Source: Gnetum montanum (lineage: Eukaryota > Streptophyta > Gnetopsida > Gnetales > Gnetaceae). From it: a DNA stretch of 64,000 nucleotides. The notes under the pieces are model-generated. The model was not told the DNA's origin and searched no databases. It was given only the letters and a program-made list of their open reading frames with translations. This document shows positions 30,713 to 43,395 of this stretch, one piece after another. The position numbers and the translations under genes are program-made. Position 1 is the first letter of the stretch, and every line of letters begins with the position of its first letter. The DNA is taken from assembly GCA_015680685.1 (NCBI GenBank), contig MNCI01015910.1, positions 2,052,331-2,116,330 of the forward strand, read 5' to 3'.

Positions 30713-30867
30713 TTACTTTAGGGTTCCAAAAACCCCCATAATATCAATGTCTTTTTAGTAAGATTTAAATATTCATGTATTTAATTTAAATGTTTCTTTT
30801 TTAGTGAATGTTGTTAAGTCTATTTATTTTTTCTAGTTTTTTTTTTTTGGTTTTTTTTATATATAAT

Positions 30868-31046
30868 TTAGGATAGGGGATGTGTTAAAACCCAAAATGT
30901 TTTGTACCTTAAGACATATAGCCAACATGGTACTTTGGTAGAACTTAACATAAAGGTACCTCAATTGTGGTTTAAACTAGAAACCTATTACCTACATAAT
31001 AGTTTTCAAACAAAGAGATGACCAATTGAGCCACCTCTATTTGAAT
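30868..31046 (-). repeat. Second type of tRNA-derived SINE
   Basis: On the minus strand from about 31046: GAGGTGGCTCAATTGGTCATC has the A-box pattern and TAGGTTTCTAGTTTAAACC the B-box pattern, as in tRNA genes. The downstream body is unlike the 30570 repeat. Confidence 0.5.
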
Positions 31047-31189
31047 TTTTTTAAATGTAATTGTTCATATCATTGATAAATGAAATAATCAAGCAAGACT
31101 TAGGGTGGCATCTATGATAGATAAACTATGGAAATGATATTTTATTAGGTTTGTTCATGTTCAAAGAAGATTATATGCTACTTTTCAAT

Positions 31190-31410
31190 TATAGCTCCAA
31201 GCAAGAAAGCTTCTAGTAAAAGCTAAACAATTAATTTTTTTCTTGCAATATTACTTTCTTTTTGTTTTGGGAGCTCAAGTTAGGAAAGCTATAAACTTTT
31301 TCTAGTATTTTTTTTATTATTTTTAATTGATTCTTTCTTTTAATTTTAGAGAAAGTATTCTTCTTCTCTTCATAAGAAACCCTTTGGTAAGAAGTAAAAA
31401 CTTGTGACAA
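31190..31410 (+). repeat. L1 LINE 3' region fragment
   Basis: Aligns with 54510-54728 (shared blocks such as AAAGCTAAACAATTAAT versus AAAGCTGAACAATTAAT and ACCCTTT-GTAAGAAGTAAAAAC). The copy at 54510 follows a LINE zinc-finger domain, so this is taken as the same 3' end. Confidence 0.55.
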
Positions 31411-31929
31411 CATGTGTAATCAAAGATAATGTTTGATCCTTTTCTTACTCTAGAGGGTAGATTATTCAATATTGGTTGTAAGGACGAAAACTTGAAAAGA
31501 CATCCCCAAAACCATTGAGTTTTTTCTTTATACTCTAACTTCTTTGTTGATGATCTAATGTATTCTAATTTTTTTTTATAAACCAAACACCACACCACAC
31601 CACCGTCACCCCCCACCCCCCACCAAAAAAGAAAAAAGAAAAAGAAAAAAAAGAAGAAGATTAGATAAAGTCTTAGAAAAAGGTTTTCACTTCATAGTTC
31701 TGAGAGCAATTATGAAAATTTGCAAATATCTTAAAGTTTAGCTTGTTAGACTAGGATGCTTATGTGTTCCATGTTCTCTATAGCATCAAGATATTGAAAT
31801 TAATGGAGATGCAAGTAACAAAAATGAAAATCATGAATTGCATTATCTTATATTGAAACTCATGTACCTTGTGTATTCATGTAGGTCTATGTGGTTAGGA
31901 GTTTATTTTCCAAAAAATACATTATGTGC
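31411..31929. other. Unassigned AT-rich spacer
   Basis: No gene or recognisable element. It contains a C/A-rich stretch (CACCACACCACCGTCACCCC) and an A/G-rich run at 31595-31665. Confidence 0.4.
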
Positions 31930-32500
31930 ATACCCATGTGCTCAAATTAGTGGATTGGTGTGATTACATAGGTCACCTACCCTCATCTAATCCTAACTTG
32001 GGTCACCTACCCTAACCAAGATTGAGTCAACCACCCTCCAAGAGCTATATAGGGAGGCATGTGACTATGGTTTTCTCAATAGATAAGGAAGACATCCAAG
32101 AGGATATTTTATTGAGGAGTTGAGAGAGTAGAGAGAAGGGGACCTTCCAATAGGTGGAGGTTGCTCTTAAGCACCTCCAACTCTAAGCCTCCATTTTGTT
32201 ATTTTCACTCCAAGCATATGCCCCATCATGTTACAACTCTAAGCATATTGAGAGAATGTGAGGAACTCCTCCGTTGTATGAAGTAGAGTGAAGAGTACTC
32301 ATTAAGCACCTCCTCAAGATGCAATATGAGGAAATTTTCCATCAATATTTAGAGTAGAGCTAAAAGTTCTTTTTAAGCACCTCCCCATGAGGTGATCTAT
32401 TTGTTTTGCCTCCACTTTGTTGTTATTATGTTTCTCTCAAGTTGATTGTTATTTGTTGCTCCCTACATTTAAATATTATGTTTTGAATATCTCTTTCATC
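31930..32500 (+). other. LTR- or promoter-like region with repeated GCACCTCC
   Basis: Duplicated GGTCACCTACCCT near 31970 and 32003 is followed by a TATA-like GCTATATAGGGAGG at 32044-32057. AAGCACCTCC then recurs at about 32169, 32305 and 32377. The layout recalls the U3-R-U5 of an LTR, but no matching second copy, terminal repeat or primer site was found. Confidence 0.3.
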
Positions 32501-33299
32501 TCATTCAAGATGGAAGTCTCATCAATATTAACATATTATTTGTATTATCTATCTCAATTGATTTCAAGGTTTCAAAGCATATTATCATTTATTATCTATT
32601 TCATTTATTTCAAGCATATCATCTCTATCTCATCATATTTCAATGTATCAAATGTTGTGAAAAATTTAGCTTCCACTGCCCAACTCTCACATAGCTCTTA
32701 TAGGCAAAAGATAAAAAAGAACTCATATAGTTAACCTTAATCCTTTTATGGAAAAAGAAAACTTGGAATTTTTGAAAGATAGCCCAAGATATCATAAATA
32801 CGTTAAGCAATAGAGAAATACAATGATGCTTCAGTGATGGTAAAATTTTAATGTTTATCCAACAAATTTGATTTTTCTCCAACAAATTTTGGTACCTCTA
32901 GAATTTCTCTATGTGAAATTCTAATTTATTTCCAACTTTTTCAATCGATGCTAACATTTTTGCTTTTTCTATCGATGTTGAAATTTCTATTGATTTTCAA
33001 AATTCAAATTTACAAACTAGTGAGTAAAATTTTTTTATGCCTTCTTCTAATGATGTTGATGCAACTAAGTTGCACAATTTTGTTTTCCCTAATGATAGTT
33101 GCTAATCTTAAATTAACATATGTATTCATTCAAATCTTATGCTACTTACTTCACAATCAAAGTTTTACTTCATAGCTAAATGATGCGATGTAAAAAAGCA
33201 TGATATTCAAGTCATTTATACTGATTGAGCTACATAATGCTTCAATGATATAGTGTGCACTAGATATAGGATCATTTATACATAAGCATGTAGTGTTGA

Positions 33300-34010
33300 T
33301 CATTCATAAGTGAACTCTAGATTTTTATGTTGAATCTGAAGAATATTCTAAAGTTTCATATTTTGTGGAGTTTTTTAATCTTCCATTGATTTTCTAAAAG
33401 GTTGAGTAAGAGATTGTTAGTCTTCTTGGTTCCATTTAGAATATAGAATTTATTTCCACAACATATGGTTCTTATAGATATTTTTTTGTTGAAATCATTT
33501 TTCTTAACCTTAAAAAGGAATTGATATTACATGTAGGTAAAAAGGCTTATATTCAACCAGTTGCATATTATAATCTTCCTAATTCTTGCAAATTTTATCA
33601 TCATGAAGGACATTTATTTAATGCTTGTTCTTTTTTTGTTAGAAAAAAAAACATGTTGAAGTTGAGGATAGGAAAAAAGAATTTGTAGTTAAAGATACAA
33701 AAAATCAAGTTACTATCAATTATAATAATGATCAAATGATAATAAAGAAACCAAAGAATAGATAAGCCTCTATAAATATTTTTTCTAGAGGAAGTATTAT
33801 CAATACAAATAGGTAGTCCATAAGGAAAATTTTTTATCATTTGACAAGAATACTATTAAATCAAAGATTAAAACTCATGTTTCGAAGTAAGCTAACACTA
33901 ATAACAAAGAGTCTCAATGTAAGATCAATTATGATAACAATTTGTTAGACAATTTTGCTATCATTTTCTATTAGATTTTCCTCTTCTACAAAAATTAATA
34001 TTTCACTAAT
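33300..34010 (+). pseudogene. L1 LINE ORF1 remnant
   Basis: Plus-strand coding remnant in shifting frames: YFVEFFNLPLIF, then GKKAYIQPVAYYNLPNSCKF and HHEGHLFNAC. It has the layout of the DUF4283 domain plus zinc knuckle found in ORF1 of plant L1 elements (nucleic-acid-binding protein). The knuckle has lost one Cys. A solo LTR (34011-34889) is inserted right after it. Confidence 0.55.
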
Positions 34011-34889
34011 TGATGAATGGCGAGGTAACCCTACACTCAACCATACAAATATGAGTGTTTCAAGCACGATCCGGTCGAACTCCGCAGATGGACTAGCTAT
34101 GGTATCTAGATGGTTACTCGTAGATCGTAGTTCGTTGTCTTCCCACCTGGACTAGTATTAGCTTTGTCACATATGGTTTAGTCTAGAGTGAGGTGTATGA
34201 TATGTTCCTACACTAATGCTACTCCTGGGTATGATGGAAAATAATATTAACTAAGCTAGGAGAGAGAGGGTGAGAGAGAATCTAAGCTAGCCTAAGTGCG
34301 ATAAGCATCCATTCCTTAATCATCCGTACACATCCTGGACCTCATGCATGACTACTACTGGGATTACCAAGCGTAGATCCTAGGTATGCTACTGGGTTAC
34401 CAAGTAGTCACACTTAAATGCTAGTGATCAAGTTGTACTCATTGTGCATTTAATAGGAGTTTAGGGTAAAGAAATATTAACTAAGAAAGTAGTAAATAAC
34501 AATTAAATAAATAATTAAGCTAAGTGGATGCTGCAATGATGAAGTAATCTCGATCTTTATTGCCGGTCATGTGCGTGTCCAAGTACATCACACTCGAATA
34601 AGGATGTCGTACAATTATAATCACCACACTTCGGGCATGCACTGATAAATAATTCTAACTTTAAGAAGGAAAAACTACAAGAGTTTGGGTAAGGAACTAA
34701 GAACTAATGCCAAAACCAAGTGTGCTACCTTTTATTTATAGGCTCACACGGGAACTACAATATCGCAGCTGCGATATTAGGGGTCTGATAACAGGGGTTC
34801 AATATTGGGACCTATTAGACTTGGTATCTTGTATCAGGGTTTCGATAACAGGGGTTCAATAACAAGACCTGACAGACCATGACTCATCA
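34011..34889 (-). mobile_element. Solo LTR of the Athila/Tat-like family
   Basis: An 879-bp LTR with TGATGA...TCATCA ends and 5-bp target duplication CTAAT (34006-34010 and 34890-34894). No primer site or coding region flanks it. It is close to the LTRs at 1002 and 55137. A TATA box (minus TATAAATAAA) is at 34731-34740. The perfect 20-bp palindrome AATATCGCAGCTGCGATATT at 34759-34778 lies just upstream, with GATAACAGGGGTTCAATA repeated at about 34787 and 34842. Confidence 0.9.
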
Positions 34890-34894
34890 CTAAT

Positions 34895-35670
34895 GAATAG
34901 TCTTTAGTCAACAATGTTAATGCATCAACGTCAATGTAGGATTAGTTGCATTAGCATTGATGCAAAGGTAATAAATGACTATATAAATGTGTAGCAATTA
35001 TATTTATGGCACCATTTTGGTTATAATTGTAGTAAAGCTTTAGTAGTTTATTCCCGTGGGAGTTAGAATTTGTCATCAAGTGCCCCATAGCATATAATTA
35101 AATTGATTAACTCGAATCTTTTTGAGTGATCATATACTTGGTGACATTTTCATGAATGATAATAATATTGAAGTCAATTTACTATCATTGCAACATATGA
35201 CTTAGTTTAGTCCTTTCTTTAATTGCAATTTAATTTTACTATTCCTTTACTTCACATGCACTTAGTTAATTATTTATGTTTTATTGCACAATAGTTATGG
35301 TGGCATAAGTGTAACTGGTTTCAAGTGTAATGCATATCTAGTAATCCAAACAATGCTCTTACTTGGTTCATCCAATAGTAAGCACTTAGTAATACAATGA
35401 TGACTATGTGAGTCCGAGATGTGTATCGAAAGTCAAGAGTGAATACTTTTTGTCTAGGATATAGCTTAGCCTTAATTTTTGCATTAGCTAAATTTAGAAT
35501 TAATTTCTATAATTTAATAATATTTTATTATGACCTTAGAAATATCTTAACGGCTACATGAGTACAATTAGAAAGAAAACGACTTGAATGCTTAACTATC
35601 TAGTCACTATGCTAGTCTAATCTACGAATTACAATTAGGTCACTTATGTATGCTCATGATTTGTATGTTT
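34895..35670 (+). mobile_element. Decayed Athila/Tat-like LTR, opposite orientation
   Basis: Plus-oriented similarity to the reverse complement of LTR 36655-37515: GCATTGATGCAAAGGTAATA, then TATATAAATGTG (TATA box near 34980-34992), then near 35340-35420 a run of CTAGTAATCC-, GTAAGCACTTAG- and GTGTATCGAAAG-type motifs. The 3' end is lost after about 35670. The solo LTR at 34011 appears to have integrated at its left edge. Confidence 0.45.
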
Positions 35671-36654
35671 TTTTTGCTTATTATTAATCTTATTTTTGGG
35701 GTTTAATACCTCCTACACCCAACCCTCATAAACAAATTAATCAATCTCATAAAATTATTTTATACATGATTAAACTAATTAATAAAAAAATAAAAAGAGA
35801 CACAACCATTAAGTAATTAAATAAAAATCTATATAAGTTAGGAATTATCCATGGATGCATTGGAAAAGAGATAACATGTTAGAAAGATGAATACATAGGT
35901 AAACCAAAAATAAGAACCATAAGAAAGATGTTCTAAAGCAAGAAATTACACTCTTAGAAGAAAGTGCAAATCTACTCAACTTAATAACTTCATGTGAGAC
36001 TAAAATTAAAATTTTATTAGATATGTATAAACCTAAAGGATCTACTATACAAATTAACTTATGAAAATACATTAGTGCCAATAAATCCAAGTAGAGTAGA
36101 TATATCTAATAGTATGTGACTTGAACAAGTCTTCTTTATAATTTCATAGAACAAACACTAGTAGTTTGAATAGCTCATATAAAGATTACTAAAGATTTGT
36201 CATTTTCTTATGTAGAAATTTATTTAGCAATATTCTAATAATACATGCTATTCATCTTCTACTATTTGCAATAAGTATAATTGACATATTTTGTCTTCAT
36301 GCTACTCATTGTTTCATCTTTCAATATCAACTCGAAGGTGGTGTGATCCCATTCTTACTTTGTTAACTAGTGCTCTCATTGATATTTGAATTATTACATA
36401 AGAATATTTTTTTTCTTCATGTCCTTCACCTCTAATGTTTTACCAATGAAATTAAAGCTTTTTTTTTTTGTATTTGCATCTCATTTTTTCATCTCTTTAA
36501 AACTTCTTTGAATAAGTTTCTAAGATTATTTTGAATTTATTATTATTACATCAATATTATAAATACCCCATTTTTGTAGCCACACTCATCCTTCATGGAA
36601 CCACCTTTATTATTAAGATTTTTGAATAATCTCTTCTAAGATCTTTTTATTATT
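35671..36654. other. Unassigned AT-rich spacer
   Basis: No gene or complete repeat recognised. It ends at the target duplication TTATT (36650-36654) of the next element. Confidence 0.4.
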
Positions 36655-37515
36655 TGATGAGTGATGAGTGTTTCCCTATGCCTAACCATACATATCATAA
36701 GCATGTACATGCAATCTAGTTGAATTTCATGGATCTTTGGGCTAGCAGTATTGTATTAGGTGTTGATCACTATTTTCTCAATCATCACTTGTGTTGTTTA
36801 GTTAGTCTAGTTAAGTGTGATTGAGGCATAAGATATTTAATTTTCTATTATTTTTATGATTAAAATACTAAAATAACGAAGGAATGAAAATATTAATTTT
36901 CAATCTAATTATGGAAATAAAAATAGACTAATCTATCCTAAGCATAGAGAATCCATTCCCACTTTTCGTACTTTCCTTGAACCTATGCTAACACTGCTAG
37001 GCTACCAAGTATCTACTACTGGATGTACCAAGTATTCATTATTAGGATTACTAAGTGTTAATATATCATGCTTGAAGTACATGAAAGTTATGTAATAATA
37101 GTTAATATATTTTTACTCATGCTGTTATGTAATAAAATATTAATATTCTAAGTACATCAAAGTAAAAATGCATCTAAAATAAAGTGCTAAAAATAAAACT
37201 AAATGCTACTTTAAGTACTACAATGGAAGGAATCAATGTCGATTTTATTTCTGTTCATGAGTTGTGTCTAGGTATAATGCCACTCTGATAAAACTTCATT
37301 CGATCAAATCACTCAATGCTACTGGTACTCAGAGGAAAATTTGGCTAAGTCTTATGAAAGCAAACTACAAGAGCTTCATTATACAAATAACCAACGGTAT
37401 CATAAATGTAGATGGTGTGCACATTTATATAGGCTTCAGGTATATTACCATTGATGCATATGTGTCAACTCATCAAAGGATGCATTAATGAACCTAACTA
37501 ATAAATACTTCATCA
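36655..37515 (-). mobile_element. 3' LTR of element C
   Basis: 861 bp, TGATGAGTG to TTCATCA. The adjoining internal sequence (CTCCCATGATTAACTAAAAAC) matches that beside the LTR of element D at 56017. TATA-like TATATAGG at 37425-37432 reads as minus-strand CCTATATAAATG. Confidence 0.88.
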
Positions 37516-37739
37516 TGCTCCCATGATTAACTAAAAACTTGTCCTTAAGTGAACAAAAATGGAGTAGAGTTATTTACAAAATTTTGGGAAGTATGGAACT
37601 GATAATAAACTAACTAACAAAAATAACACACAAAATCTAAGTGTTATATTACAAAACATTTGAGTGATTACAAAATTAAGCATTGAACAAAATTTGACAA
37701 CATGAAAAAACTTTGGTAGTTGTTAGTCAAATGAGTTGG

Positions 37740-40700
37740 ATTAGAATAAAGTCTTCACACCATGCTTGGAGGTGGAGGCTCCTATGATGCAGGTGATCCT
37801 TCATCACGTCTTAGTCCTGCTAGTGGTTTGGGCTACTTTGCTATTGCTATTGCTATTTTAGAAAACTTGAAAGTATCCAACAATGCTTTCCTCTTTTCTT
37901 CCTTACTCTGTGGGTTGTTGATGGTCAAAGCAACATTACCTAGATTGGCTAGTGTTGGCATATCCCATGGATAGGGCATTATGGGAAACATTTTTTTTAC
38001 TAGGTTGTAAAATGTTTACATTTGATATCGAATGACTGAACAAGGTTCTATAGTTTTTGATAGTCAGTCATTCTCCTAGCTAGGTTCTTAGCAACTAATC
38101 ATTAGTCTTTGAATTTTCCCTTGAAAACCTCAAGCTCCATGTTAGTTACTTCTAAATTCTATTTTGTTTCCTTATAGAGCTTAAAATCTACCTCATAGAG
38201 GAGATAGGAGTTGGCCACTTGTTTTTCTAACTTTGACTTAGGTCTACCAACTCTTAGCATTGCCAAGTTTGTATAGAAGAGGTTGGCTAACTTTGTGTGT
38301 TTTTTCATATCCTCAATCTACAACTCCTTCAAGTATATTTTTGTTTAGTTATATGCATTAAGTCCATCAAAGATGGGCTTCCATGTATCATTTCTTTGTT
38401 AAAGTTGTTGGAGGGCTTTGTTCATCTTCTCCTTTGCTAGTTTGTTTTCCTTTTTCATTGATCTTCTTGAGCATCCTAACATGGTTTCTATAATGATTTT
38501 TTACTTGTTCACACTTGAGGACCTCATTCTTTTAGGTGGTGATCTCAAAGATAGTCCTTTAGTAAAGGGCATGAACCTCCTCCATTGAGACATTTTTGTT
38601 CTTTGTAGCCAACCTCCTAACATCTTGATTTACCTTGGCAAGTTGTTTTTGCTATTGATGGATGTATTTGAGAAATTACTCCTTTTTCTCCTTAGCTTTC
38701 TACAAGCATTTATTTTCTCCAGTTAAGATGAGATTATCCTAGCATATGTCTTTAAGGTCAAAACTTGTAGAGTTTATCATTGCTTCAGACAATGACACAT
38801 CAAAGATTGGCATTTCTTTAGCATTCTCAGCCTCTTGGATTCTATGTTGAAATTGTTGAAAAGCTTCATCTTTGGCAAGCTCAAGCTGAGAATGTATGGG
38901 TTTGATAAGAAAGCTCTTAATTATGCAACCTTTCCACCAACCATCAATTGCTAGTGATGGCCTCCTTAAGCTATGCATGTGAAATTAGGAGCTAGCCCCT
39001 TATCTCTAGCAGGTACAATTGGGCATCTGAGATATCTTTCAAACGATTAAAGAGCTTTAGAATCAGTTGCTTGGTTTTGACTAGTCACCCCAACACTTCC
39101 TTGTGTTGTATCACACTCATCCCTTTGCTTCTAACTCTTGTAGATATTTAAATGTCTGAATTGCAACAACATCAAGAACAGATGTCATAGGAGCACTTAA
39201 AGCCTCTTCAATTCAATTTTCAACCACCTTTTCTATAGCTTCATGACCTTTATGAGATATGATTAGGAATTTTGTACCTTCCCCTTCTTCTAGCATGATA
39301 AAGAAAGCTACTATGTTCCTAGAGATTTCAAGAAATATTTGTCCCAATATAGACACACTAATTATGTGGCATTTTAATTAGTGTGAGTAGGAGCCTAGTC
39401 CCTTTGTGTAGAGAATAAAGATACAAGATTGTTCACTGGGTTGTTGATTTTCTTAGTCACCTCATTGAGATGGCTCATAACTAGGTGGTACTCAAAGGAT
39501 TCACCACCACCTCTAGAGGATTTTTATTATAACTGTTGCTTCCTAAGTTTCATTAGATGTTTGGTAACTACTACCATTTCTAGGGTCATCTTTGGCATTG
39601 CTGGTGATGGTGGAGATGGTACTTCTTCTTCCTAGAGCCTTACAAGAGCTTTATCTTTTATCATTTCCTACCATGATGCAGTAGGAGCCTTGCAAAGAAT
39701 ATCATTTGAATAGCAGACTATCCCTCTCTTTTGCAAAGTTCTCTAATGAGTCATGGAGAGTGGAGTGTCCTTTGACCCTTCTTATTCTTCTTGAATCTCT
39801 TCTTGATTTTCAAGAAGATGAGTTGGGTAAGGTTGACTTGGAATTTCTCACTTAGAGCCTTACATGCCCTTGTAGAGAAGGCTATCACCTTTCTTGGCCT
39901 CATTGTTGTATTGAGATGATAGGTTGCAATCTTAAAATATGCATACTCTACCTTGGTAAAGACACGGTACTCCTTATGGTTCACTCCATAACACCACCAT
40001 GTTTATTCTTTCTTTACTTTATGATTGATCTCGGTGGATATCTCTATCGGCTTTGCCCCAATGTTAGGCAATTCAAGGGCTTTTGCGATGGCCTTAACTA
40101 AGTAGGAGATGGTAATATCCTTGATTTTCATCATTGCATCTCCTTGGTGATTATTCTAGAAGAGATAAATCTCATTAAGGTACCATTCTTCACTAATGGA
40201 AATGGAAGGTCATAGTGGAGACCCTTGCATCTATGTTCTGATCTTTTGTAGTGCTAAGTCTTGGAAGTGTCCAAAGTTCAATTCTTGGAGAATCATGTCT
40301 TAGACCTCCTTGCTCTGGACCTTCTCCAAGAAGGCCTCTATGAGAGTGATCTTCAAATTGGGCCTAGGTCTTGGAACCTCATCCTTCCTAGATTGCCTTG
40401 TCTTCATGTTGAGAATTTGGTGAACTGATTTTACCTCAAGCTCTTCTAGCAATGGCCTAGTGGTATGTGTCATTTTTGTTGCTTGTTCTTATTGTTATGA
40501 TTGTCCTCTTCCTACTCAAGGTCATTTTTCCTTAGGCTACGATGACGCATATACTTGTGGTTCCCACTTTGATTCCATTTGAAAATAGGTAAGTAACCCT
40601 AGATTAGTTGTTTTGATTTAGCCTCTTGAGTCTAAATATTGTTTGATTACTTTTGAGGTTAGTTTTGATGGAGGATTTGGCTATTAAGCCTTCTAGTAGT

Positions 40701-41130
40701 TGTAGGTGCGTGAGAATATTTTTTATTAGTTTATATTTAACAAATGTTAGCTTCAAATATAGTTCATTATTAGTGTTATCTTCTTTGAACATTATTTTAA
40801 TACTTAATCTTATGGGATCTTAGAAGAAATTATTGGCAAATCCAAGTGTTGATGCCACCATGACATAGACCATACATTTGGAAGCTCATAGGTTAAAAAA
40901 TGGGTTAAATAAGGGATGCGATGAGGAAGTTATGGATCTCAAAAGGTTTTGGACTCTTAAAAATTGCACAAACTCCCTTTGACTTGGAATTGAAATGTGA
41001 ATTCTAGGCTAAGGGTCATGCATATATATAGCATTTTTATGCTATGTTGATGGAGATGCATTGACATATCCAATCATGTCAATAGGGATGTGTTAATGTA
41101 TCCATTCATACTAAATTTTCAAGTAAGAAA
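37740..41130 (-). pseudogene. Extra coding block in element C, unknown protein
   Basis: Minus-strand sequence between the shared 3' noncoding region and the 3' LTR. It reads as protein over long stretches with scattered stops and frameshifts: around 40470-40300 PLLEELEVKSVHQILNMK and RPRPNLKITLIEAFLEKV; 39984-39751 an open 77 codons with EYRVFTKVEYAYFKIATYHL and KKRFKKNKKGQR; 38978-38739 an open 79 codons with ELAKDEAFQQFQHRIQEAEN; near 37950 MPTLANLGNVALTINNPQSK. Lys/Glu-rich parts look coiled-coil. A TATA-like TATATATAGC (minus) is at about 41019-41030, upstream of the coding part. I do not recognise the protein. It could be an extra retrotransposon ORF, a captured host gene or a nested element. 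Confidence 0.5.
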
Positions 41131-42960
41131 ATAAGGGATTTTTAGAAACTTTAAACATGAAACAAGAGCCAAGTAGAAGCTAGAAAGATGGGAAAAGAAT
41201 GTAACAACAACTCATTAGATCCTTGAATAAAAATTGAAGTGAATTTAGAATTGTGGAAGTTGAAATGGAACATGTTTCCTCAATATAATAAAACAAACAA
41301 GCAAGAAAAGCAAGGAAAGTAAGAGAAAGCATAATATTGGATGATGCAAGTTACCAAGAATGCAAGCAATATAATTAAGACACGTGGCCATAGGATTTAA
41401 ACTAGATGGTGCAATAGTTGTGCAAGTGGATCCTTCCCAAAGTAAACTAATTTCTAAAATGCCCTTGCATAACAACATTAAGGAGTTCGTAGGAACCTTG
41501 AATATTTAATGGTAACCTAGGTTAAATACCATACTTAAATTTGAGTATCTTAGGATTGTGCAATCTACAAACTCAAAATTATTATACAATCATGATACAT
41601 AGTACTGAGGTGAGAAAATGGAGTGTTAGAAAGGATTTGTAGAGAAAATAAAAATATGAGAAACTAGATTATAATAGCAAAAGATCCTTATGAAATGCAT
41701 AATTGAGGTGATACAGATACCAGTCGATTTAAGTTCCAAACCAAGTTCATAAAACTAGTAGTAACCTTGCATCATCATGCTTCTCCATTCCTATCACGAT
41801 AAGACTATAATGACCATAGGAAATGATCATCACTCCAAAAGGAAGTAGAAGAAAAGAAAGAAGTATTTAGATATTTGAGGAAATTGGGCCTTAGTTATAG
41901 GGCTACCATGAGGCATGAGTAACATATCTTTCCAACCACATAACCAATACTTATATCCTAAGAGATCTTCAAAGAGGTGTATTTTTATTCTTGTTTTTCT
42001 TTTGGGGGAAATTTGGAAGCCATAATTTACAAAGATAAACTTTATTTTTTGGATTACAAGAAGAGTGGTGATACATTTTTTGAGGAGTCATAAGACTCAT
42101 GGAGGAAGCCAAGAAGAAAACTTAAGAAATTTCCTTGAGATCACACCCATTTCAATTCCCACTTGGTCCTTTTCCGATTCGTTGGATAATGAGCTCACAT
42201 GTCATTTTTAGTTTTGGTGTGAAAGAACCATAGTCTTATCATCATAAAGATATCATTTTGAGATAGATGAAATAGGTGAATCTCATGACTCACTGCTTGG
42301 TACCATTGTAGAACTAACAACTTGTTAATAGATAGCATGATCCAAAAAAAATATTGGCTTCTATATATAAATAACAAGCTTGAAAATTGTATTTAGTAAT
42401 TATTGAAATTCATGATAGTAATAAAATAAAATTGGACATTATAAGAAAGGAAAAGAAAAGGACGTGAATGGTAATAAAGTGAAATAAAGTAAAAGTAAAA
42501 TATATAAGAAAATCAAAAGGTAAAGAAAATGAAAAATTTATAAAGAATTATGTAAAAAGAAAAAAAGATAAAAGCTTCCATCCTCTCAAAGGTATTAGGG
42601 TAGATGGTCTTCTCCCCCACAACTAAGTTAAAAAAGGAGATTCTAAAAATGGAAAGAGCCTAACCTTGTGTTAAGGTGTTGTGGTTATTGTTGGTTACTT
42701 GGGAATCTTTAAAGGATTTTGGTTATTAGATGTTGACTAGCATGTGCTTTTGAGAACTTGTTGGATGGTAGATTATTATAGCCCTGAAGGAAAAGTAGAA
42801 TATATAATTATGATCCTTTCCATATTATTTAGAACTTGGTGCATTAAGGCGCATGCATGAATTTCCAATAGAGAATCTTCTCTCCTAGTTAAAATACAAC
42901 TTTTCTAATTTGGGCATTATGTTGTTGGTGGTATGTCTTGTGTACTTCATTCATCATTAG
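41131..42960 (-). other. 3' noncoding region of element C
   Basis: No credible ORF. It aligns in patches with 56500-57900 of element D and, in reverse, with 4880-5100 of element A (for example near 41900-41960, the stretch with CATGAGTAACATATC). It contains poly-A/G-rich strings at 42420-42570. Confidence 0.55.
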
Positions 42961-43011
42961 AGTTGCTCTTCTATTCTCATATAGTACATTGAGTACCATT
43001 AGTCTTTTATT

Positions 43012-43395
43012 TTACTCTAAGTTAATGTTTAGGTCAAAGTCATATGTAGTTATGAGTGTATAGAGTTTAATTTGAATTGGAAGCTTGACCAACTTTCCAT
43101 ACACTAACTCATAGGGAAAGTAGTCTATATGAAGTTTCCATGTTGAGTAATAGGCCCCTAGGGCATTGTTGAGTTTGGTACTCAAATCCTTCCTATATCT
43201 ACTAATGGTTCTAATCAACATTCTTATGATCTTCATGTTAATAATTTTGGCTTTAACATTGACTTGGGGATGATAAGGAGTTATGAGTTTATGTTTAACT
43301 CCTAAGAATTGCATCAATTTGCAAAATGTGGTACCAATAAAATGGGTTCCATTATTAGAAATTAGTGTCCTAGGTACACCAAGACTATTCACCAC
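43012..43395 (-). pseudogene. Element C integrase core
   Basis: A 127-codon open stretch on the minus strand: GVPRTLISNNGTHFIG, KHKLITPYHPQVNVKAK, LIRTISRYRKDLSTKLNNAL, SPYELVYGK-like IDYFPYELVYGK. This is the Athila/Tat integrase core. The catalytic Asp of SDGGSHF-type motifs is Asn (ISNNGTHF), and the usual QVExSN Glu is Lys-like in NVKAK, so it is inactive. Confidence 0.85.

Noticed and set aside
32417-32734. 105-codon plus-strand frame
   Set aside because: It is Ser/Tyr/Phe/Ile-rich from AT-rich DNA, with no domain and no conserved pattern. Not called a gene.
37762-37974. Plus-strand 70-codon frame starting MLGGGGSYDAGDPSS
   Set aside because: The opposite strand reads as part of the longer protein-like block of element C.
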